Source: Gammaproteobacteria bacterium
Lineage (GTDB): Bacteria; Pseudomonadota; Gammaproteobacteria; Pseudomonadales; Pseudohongiellaceae
Direction of reading: 5' to 3'
DNA: 18,119 bases
NCBI GenBank assembly: GCA_003514305.1
Contig: DORE01000197.1
Span: 4,573 to 22,691 of the forward strand
Shown: positions 14,758 through 18,119 of the stretch, piece after piece
Layout of the letters: each line of letters begins with the position of its first letter
Numbering within the stretch: position 1 is the stretch's first letter
Program-made: the position numbers and the translations under genes
The notes under the pieces: model-generated
Told to the model about the DNA's origin: nothing
The model's input: only the letters and a program-made list of their open reading frames with translations
Database searches by the model: none

Positions 14758-16505
14758 CACTCTTCCTCCATCTTTGCGAGAGCATTCGCTGATTCAGCCC
14801 TCTCGGCGGGCGCCTTGATCCTAAGTGTATCTCGGATTTTAACCTCAGATTCTACAGATCTCACGTGTGAAAACGCATGGGATAGCGCAATGTCCCGCAA
14901 TAATGCTGGTAATTTGTACTCATTTTCCACAAATCGGTCTTCGAACCCTGCTAGCATATCCCTATCGTCCCTCAGAGAAACTGGTCCACCCGTCCCATAG
15001 GCATACAACCGATTAATCAGGCAAGCGGACAATTTGGGATGATTGCGAGTAGCTTTTGCCAGCCCAGCAATATCGTCGTAGAAGATTCCGTCCAGTTCGC
15101 CAGCTATGTCTAGTGACGCTCCATTTTCAGTTTCACGAAAGCGACCCGCGCCATCAAAGTTCTCAAGTGAAAGGCCCATCGGATCGGTAATCAGGTGACA
15201 ACCAGCACAGGAGGGGTTGGTGTTATGAACCGCCAATCGTTCCTTCGCCGTCGCGGCGTCCTCAGCATCTTCCAATGAAGAGAAATCAACATCTGGGGGA
15301 GGGTCGGGCACCCGCTGACAAAGGAAGGTTTCGCGCAACGCCTTGCCCCTCAGGGTTGGCGAGCTTCGCACCGAGTGAGAGTTTGCTGCCAAAAAACTGA
15401 CATGAGTCAGTAATCCAAGCCGAGGACCGTCTTCGTCGAATTCGAAAGGCGACCAGCCCTCACCGGCCGGAGTATCGTAAACAGCGGCGAGCTGCATGGA
15501 CATGAACGTTTTTCGCGTTGTGAAAAGATCCCGATAGTCAGACTCTTGGTCCACTAGATGATCAACGATCGTTCGCAACGTTTGCTCACGGGCATGCTCC
15601 AACGTAGTTCCCGTGACCATAGGATATACAACAGGGTCTTTGGCGAGACTGTCAAATTCGTCGAAGGCCATCAGATCATCAAAGAAAGCTCTGACACCAA
15701 ATTCAAGACGGGCACTTCCCAGCATTCGATCCACTGCGTTGGTCAAGCCTTCCTGAGTGTGGAGAGCGCCCGCTTCTGCTTCCTGCAGCAGAATTTCGTC
15801 AGGCGGGGCATTCCACAACAAGAAACTCAGCCTTGAAGCCAGTGAAAAGGCGTCAAGGCGGCGCTGATCGGGCGCGTCAGGGGCAACCTCAGCACGATCA
15901 ACGATGAAAATGAAGTCTGGGCTAATCAGCATCGCTTCGAGTGCCAGTGACAAACCATCATAAAAATCATCGGTTTGCTCCGCAGCGTAATCCGCGATTC
16001 GCACCAGATCCACGAGCCGGCTGTCGCTCAGTGGACGACGAAATAGCAGCCGGCCGGATTCTTTAATAAAGAGCGCAGCACAGCTGGAATCAGCCGCTTC
16101 TTTTGCTTCAGGCGCACAAGGGATCAAAAAATCCCGATGATCTTGGTCAACTACCTGAGCTGCGATTGATGCAGCAGCCTGCTGAATCTGCGAGACCTGA
16201 TCTGAAGTGACTCCCACAAATGCAGTACCTGAAGCCAGCAATCCGTCTGTCCGTGCCATCGGCGGAATCGGTGGCAGCACGCTGCTGGCAATATCCTCAC
16301 CAAAAACCTGCGCGATTGAGTTGGTGTATTGATCAGCCGTCAACAACCGGGTTCGCATCGGAGAACCAAAGTCCAGCTGCTCTGCCGTTATAGAGCTTTG
16401 CGAATCGCTGCAGCTTACAAAAGCACTGAGCATCGTCGCAAGAATTATGCGTTTCCAGTGTACTAATCCTGCAGTTGCAAAACAGTCATTCCAAGGGTTT
16501 TTCAT
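14757..16505 (-). CDS. DUF1592/DUF1588/DUF1585 family exported c-type haem protein
   Basis: This 582-residue protein belongs to the planctomycete-type cytochrome-associated family. In order it shows a hydrophobic export segment near residues 18-32, which ends in FVSC, a weak lipobox; then RLLTADQYTNSIAQVFG (a DUF1587-like opening); FRRPLSDSRL (DUF1595); a DUF1592 block with SRLSFLLWNAPPDEIL and RAFFDDLMAFDEFD; a DUF1588 block with THVSFLAANSHSVRSSPTLRGK; then CAGCH (Cys433-His437) and DPMGLSLENFDGAGRFR; and a C-terminal DUF1585 block (LSACLINRLYAYGTG). The single CxxCH predicts one covalently bound haem c. AAGAGG is only three bases from the ATG. It begins the coupled four-gene chain and lies behind a promoter-like site and hairpin. 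The family's substrate is unknown. Confidence 0.9.
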   Translation of the reverse strand: MKNPWNDCFATAGLVHWKRIILATMLSAFVSCSDSQSSITAEQLDFGSPMRTRLLTADQYTNSIAQVFGEDIASSVLPPIPPMARTDGLLASGTAFVGVTSDQVSQIQQAAASIAAQVVDQDHRDFLIPCAPEAKEAADSSCAALFIKESGRLLFRRPLSDSRLVDLVRIADYAAEQTDDFYDGLSLALEAMLISPDFIFIVDRAEVAPDAPDQRRLDAFSLASRLSFLLWNAPPDEILLQEAEAGALHTQEGLTNAVDRMLGSARLEFGVRAFFDDLMAFDEFDSLAKDPVVYPMVTGTTLEHAREQTLRTIVDHLVDQESDYRDLFTTRKTFMSMQLAAVYDTPAGEGWSPFEFDEDGPRLGLLTHVSFLAANSHSVRSSPTLRGKALRETFLCQRVPDPPPDVDFSSLEDAEDAATAKERLAVHNTNPSCAGCHLITDPMGLSLENFDGAGRFRETENGASLDIAGELDGIFYDDIAGLAKATRNHPKLSACLINRLYAYGTGGPVSLRDDRDMLAGFEDRFVENEYKLPALLRDIALSHAFSHVRSVESEVKIRDTLRIKAPAERAESANALAKMEEE

Positions 16506-16522
16506 TGGCCTCTTAACTGCGT

Positions 16523-16542
16523 TATCCGCTTCGGAGCGGATA
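16523..16542 (-). promoter_or_regulatory. 8-bp perfect stem-loop in the leader of the DUF1592 gene
   Basis: TATCCGCT and AGCGGATA are exact reverse complements around a four-base loop (CCGA on the transcribed minus strand). The element ends 17 bases before the ATG and just ahead of its AAGAGG site. No T run follows, so it is not an intrinsic terminator. It may be an mRNA processing or stability element, a translational control hairpin, or the end of the cytochrome transcript. Confidence 0.5.
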
Positions 16543-16572
16543 GCTACTCCTGGTGAAATGATTTAACGTCTT

Positions 16573-16600
16573 AAACTACTCGTATCACAAGGCTGGTCAA
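16573..16600 (-). promoter_or_regulatory. possible sigma70-type promoter for the DUF1592 operon
   Basis: On the minus strand TTGACC (16600-16595) matches five of six -35 bases and is followed after 16 bases by TAGTTT (16578-16573), a three-of-six -10. Transcription would start near 16565 and the leader would contain the stem-loop. This would let the DUF1592 chain be expressed apart from the upstream cytochrome gene. Confidence 0.35.
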
Positions 16601-16631
16601 GTCTTATTTTACAACGACACCCCTGTGGCCG

Positions 16632-17912
16632 CTAACGCTGCCTCGCTACTTGTTCTGCGGTGACTACGCCTGATGCATTTCCCCATGAGTGACGAATGAA
16701 GGTAGCCGCTGACGCAACTTCTTCATCGTCAAGCAGATACTGAAATTCCTGCATCGGCTCACGCCACTTTGGCAGCAAGGGCGGGCTTGGCAGATGCGGG
16801 CCGTACAGAATAGCGTTAATCATCGACGCAGGGTTCTCATCCTGCACCACCAGACTGCCACGATCAAGACGAGGCGCCATTTCTGAATCCCCCTCACCAG
16901 TAGGAAGGTGGCAGGTACCACAGTGCAAATTATAGATAGTTCTTCCCCTTCCCATGACTTCAGGAGCCGGCGCGACAGCTTCCCGCTCAGGGACAGCTGT
17001 CAAGCTTTTCAGGTAAGTTACCATTGCCTTAACGTCTTGCACCTCAAGATAGCGCGTGCTGTTGATGATGACTTCATTCATCGGCCCGAACGATTCGAGG
17101 ATGTCATTTCGCGCCGTTTTTAAGTAGTCCGCCAAATCCTGCTCTGACCATAATGAGAGACCACGGTTCGTCGCAGTTAAATTAGGAGCTGACCAAGTTC
17201 GATAACGCTCTCGGCTGACCAGATCAAGAAATTCTCCACCAGCCATATGCGCAGTCGCCCGTTCTGCGCCCAGAAGATTGCGCGGTGTGTGGCAGGCGCT
17301 GCAGTGCGCAAGTGCTTCTACCAAATAAGCGCCCCTATTCCACTGGTCAGATTTCCCTTCGCTTACCTCAAATACTCCCGGCTGGAAATACAGCAGTTTC
17401 CAAAATGCCATAAGTGGGCGTAAGTTAAAGGGAAATGCTAAATCATTTTTCTTCGGACTCTTATTTACCGGTTTAATCGATTTCAAATAAGCGAACATTG
17501 CTGAGATATCGCCATCGCTGGCTTTTGTATAAGCATTATACGGAAAGGCCGGATACAAATGATCACCGTTTGGTCGTACGCCATGGCGCAAAGAGTTTAA
17601 GAAATCAATCTCTGTCCAACTGCCGATTCCGGTAAGCGGATCTGGCGTGATATTGGTTGAATATATCGTGCCGAACATCGTTTCGAACGGCAATCCACCG
17701 CTCATGAACTCACCGTCCTGTGTAGTATGACAACTCGCGCAGTTGCCCGCCGTGACGAGATACTCGCCACGTGCAACTAGCTCGCTCGAAGAGATGCCAT
17801 CAGAAAGCACCTTCGTTTCGGATTCCATCGCAGGGGCGCGCCACAGTACAACTGTTGCGCTAATAAAGAGCACAAGGAAGGCTAGAGCGATGTTTCGTAT
17901 ACTGAAGATCAA
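16632..17912 (-). CDS. triheme cytochrome c, sugar/alcohol dehydrogenase electron-acceptor type
   Basis: This 426-residue protein has an N-terminal hydrophobic segment (IALAFLVLFISATVVLW, 8-24) that serves as signal or membrane anchor. It has three haem c sites: CASCH (58-62), CSACH (204-208) and CGTCH (331-335). Length, spacing and phrases such as GEYLVTAGNC, YSTNITPDPLTGIGSW, YPAFPYNAYTKASDGD and GRTIYNLHCGTCH match the cytochrome c subunit of gluconate, sorbitol and alcohol dehydrogenase complexes, which pass electrons from a periplasmic flavo- or quinoprotein to ubiquinone or an oxidase. There is no C-terminal anchor helix. The only usable start is a TTG at 17912 with a weak GAG eight bases upstream. 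It precedes the DUF1592 gene by 126 bases. It is a candidate partner for the GMC dehydrogenase at 3576-5282, which has no haem subunit of its own; alternatively it serves the DUF1592/DUF1552 proteins. Confidence 0.9.
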   Translation of the reverse strand: MIFSIRNIALAFLVLFISATVVLWRAPAMESETKVLSDGISSSELVARGEYLVTAGNCASCHTTQDGEFMSGGLPFETMFGTIYSTNITPDPLTGIGSWTEIDFLNSLRHGVRPNGDHLYPAFPYNAYTKASDGDISAMFAYLKSIKPVNKSPKKNDLAFPFNLRPLMAFWKLLYFQPGVFEVSEGKSDQWNRGAYLVEALAHCSACHTPRNLLGAERATAHMAGGEFLDLVSRERYRTWSAPNLTATNRGLSLWSEQDLADYLKTARNDILESFGPMNEVIINSTRYLEVQDVKAMVTYLKSLTAVPEREAVAPAPEVMGRGRTIYNLHCGTCHLPTGEGDSEMAPRLDRGSLVVQDENPASMINAILYGPHLPSPPLLPKWREPMQEFQYLLDDEEVASAATFIRHSWGNASGVVTAEQVARQR

Positions 17913-18119
17913 GTCTAGAACTCATCGTCTGGCCGATCGCCAACGAGCGTCAGCGCAGACGTGCTGCGATGTTAAGACAGCGCTTGCTCCCAAAGATTTT
18001 TGCGGGCAACCACTTTTAGTCTGGAAAATACCCCACAAAGCGGTACATTGAAACTACTTGCGTTCGGTGGGCATTCTGCACCATGCGCGGGCGACCCCAC
18101 GTTTTTTAAGGTAGGATAA

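Noticed and set aside
17972..18119. minus-strand frame open from the right window edge for 48 codons
   Set aside because: It could be the end of an upstream gene, but the length is not unusual by chance and the translation shows no family motif.
1..18119. CRISPR, tRNA/rRNA genes, insertion sequences or phage genes
   Set aside because: I saw no spaced direct repeats, no tRNA-like cloverleaf, no transposase or integrase motifs, and no terminal inverted repeats.

Overview
The window looks like chromosomal DNA of an aerobic, Gram-negative bacterium, most likely a gammaproteobacterium, possibly marine. The reasons are classical Shine-Dalgarno sites, several Tat (twin-arginine) exported proteins, c-type haem proteins, a lipobox protein, a YaiI/YqxD protein, a DedA protein and a DUF1592/DUF1552 pair. 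This taxonomic reading is inference. I see no rRNA, tRNA, CRISPR array, transposase or phage gene.

Region A (1-7533) reads as one carbohydrate-oxidation locus. A partial MFS sugar/nucleoside-type symporter (minus strand, cut by the window edge) diverges from a plus-strand pair: a TIM-barrel sugar-phosphate isomerase/epimerase-like protein and a cytoplasmic Gfo/Idh/MocA oxidoreductase, joined by an ATGA overlap. A terminator-like hairpin and a possible 43-residue leader ORF follow. Next come a Tat-exported gluconate 2-dehydrogenase subunit-3-like lipoprotein and a GMC flavoprotein dehydrogenase. Convergent to these are a secreted DUF1080 protein (the family now called 3-keto-disaccharide hydrolase) and a second, Tat-exported Gfo/Idh/MocA protein. 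Together they suggest a two-compartment pathway: periplasmic oxidation of a glycoside to a 3-keto-glycoside, cleavage by the DUF1080 protein, then uptake and reduction or rearrangement in the cytoplasm.

Region B (about 7534-10961) is mixed housekeeping: a 347-base gene-free stretch, a short DedA membrane protein with no normal start codon, an SDR protein that has lost the catalytic Tyr and Lys, a divergent nitronate monooxygenase, and a YaiI/YqxD (DUF188) protein.

Region C (10965-17912, all minus strand) is an exported redox gene set. In transcription order it holds a triheme cytochrome c, a DUF1592-family protein with one CxxCH, a Tat-exported DUF1552 protein, a secreted protein with three COG4315-like repeats, and an exported protein of unknown function. 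The last four are chained by stop/start overlaps or very close junctions. A promoter-like site and a perfect 8-bp stem-loop lie between the cytochrome and the DUF1592 gene. The cytochrome belongs to the type that serves periplasmic GMC/gluconate dehydrogenases, so it could connect region C to the GMC enzyme of region A, whose own operon carries no haem subunit.
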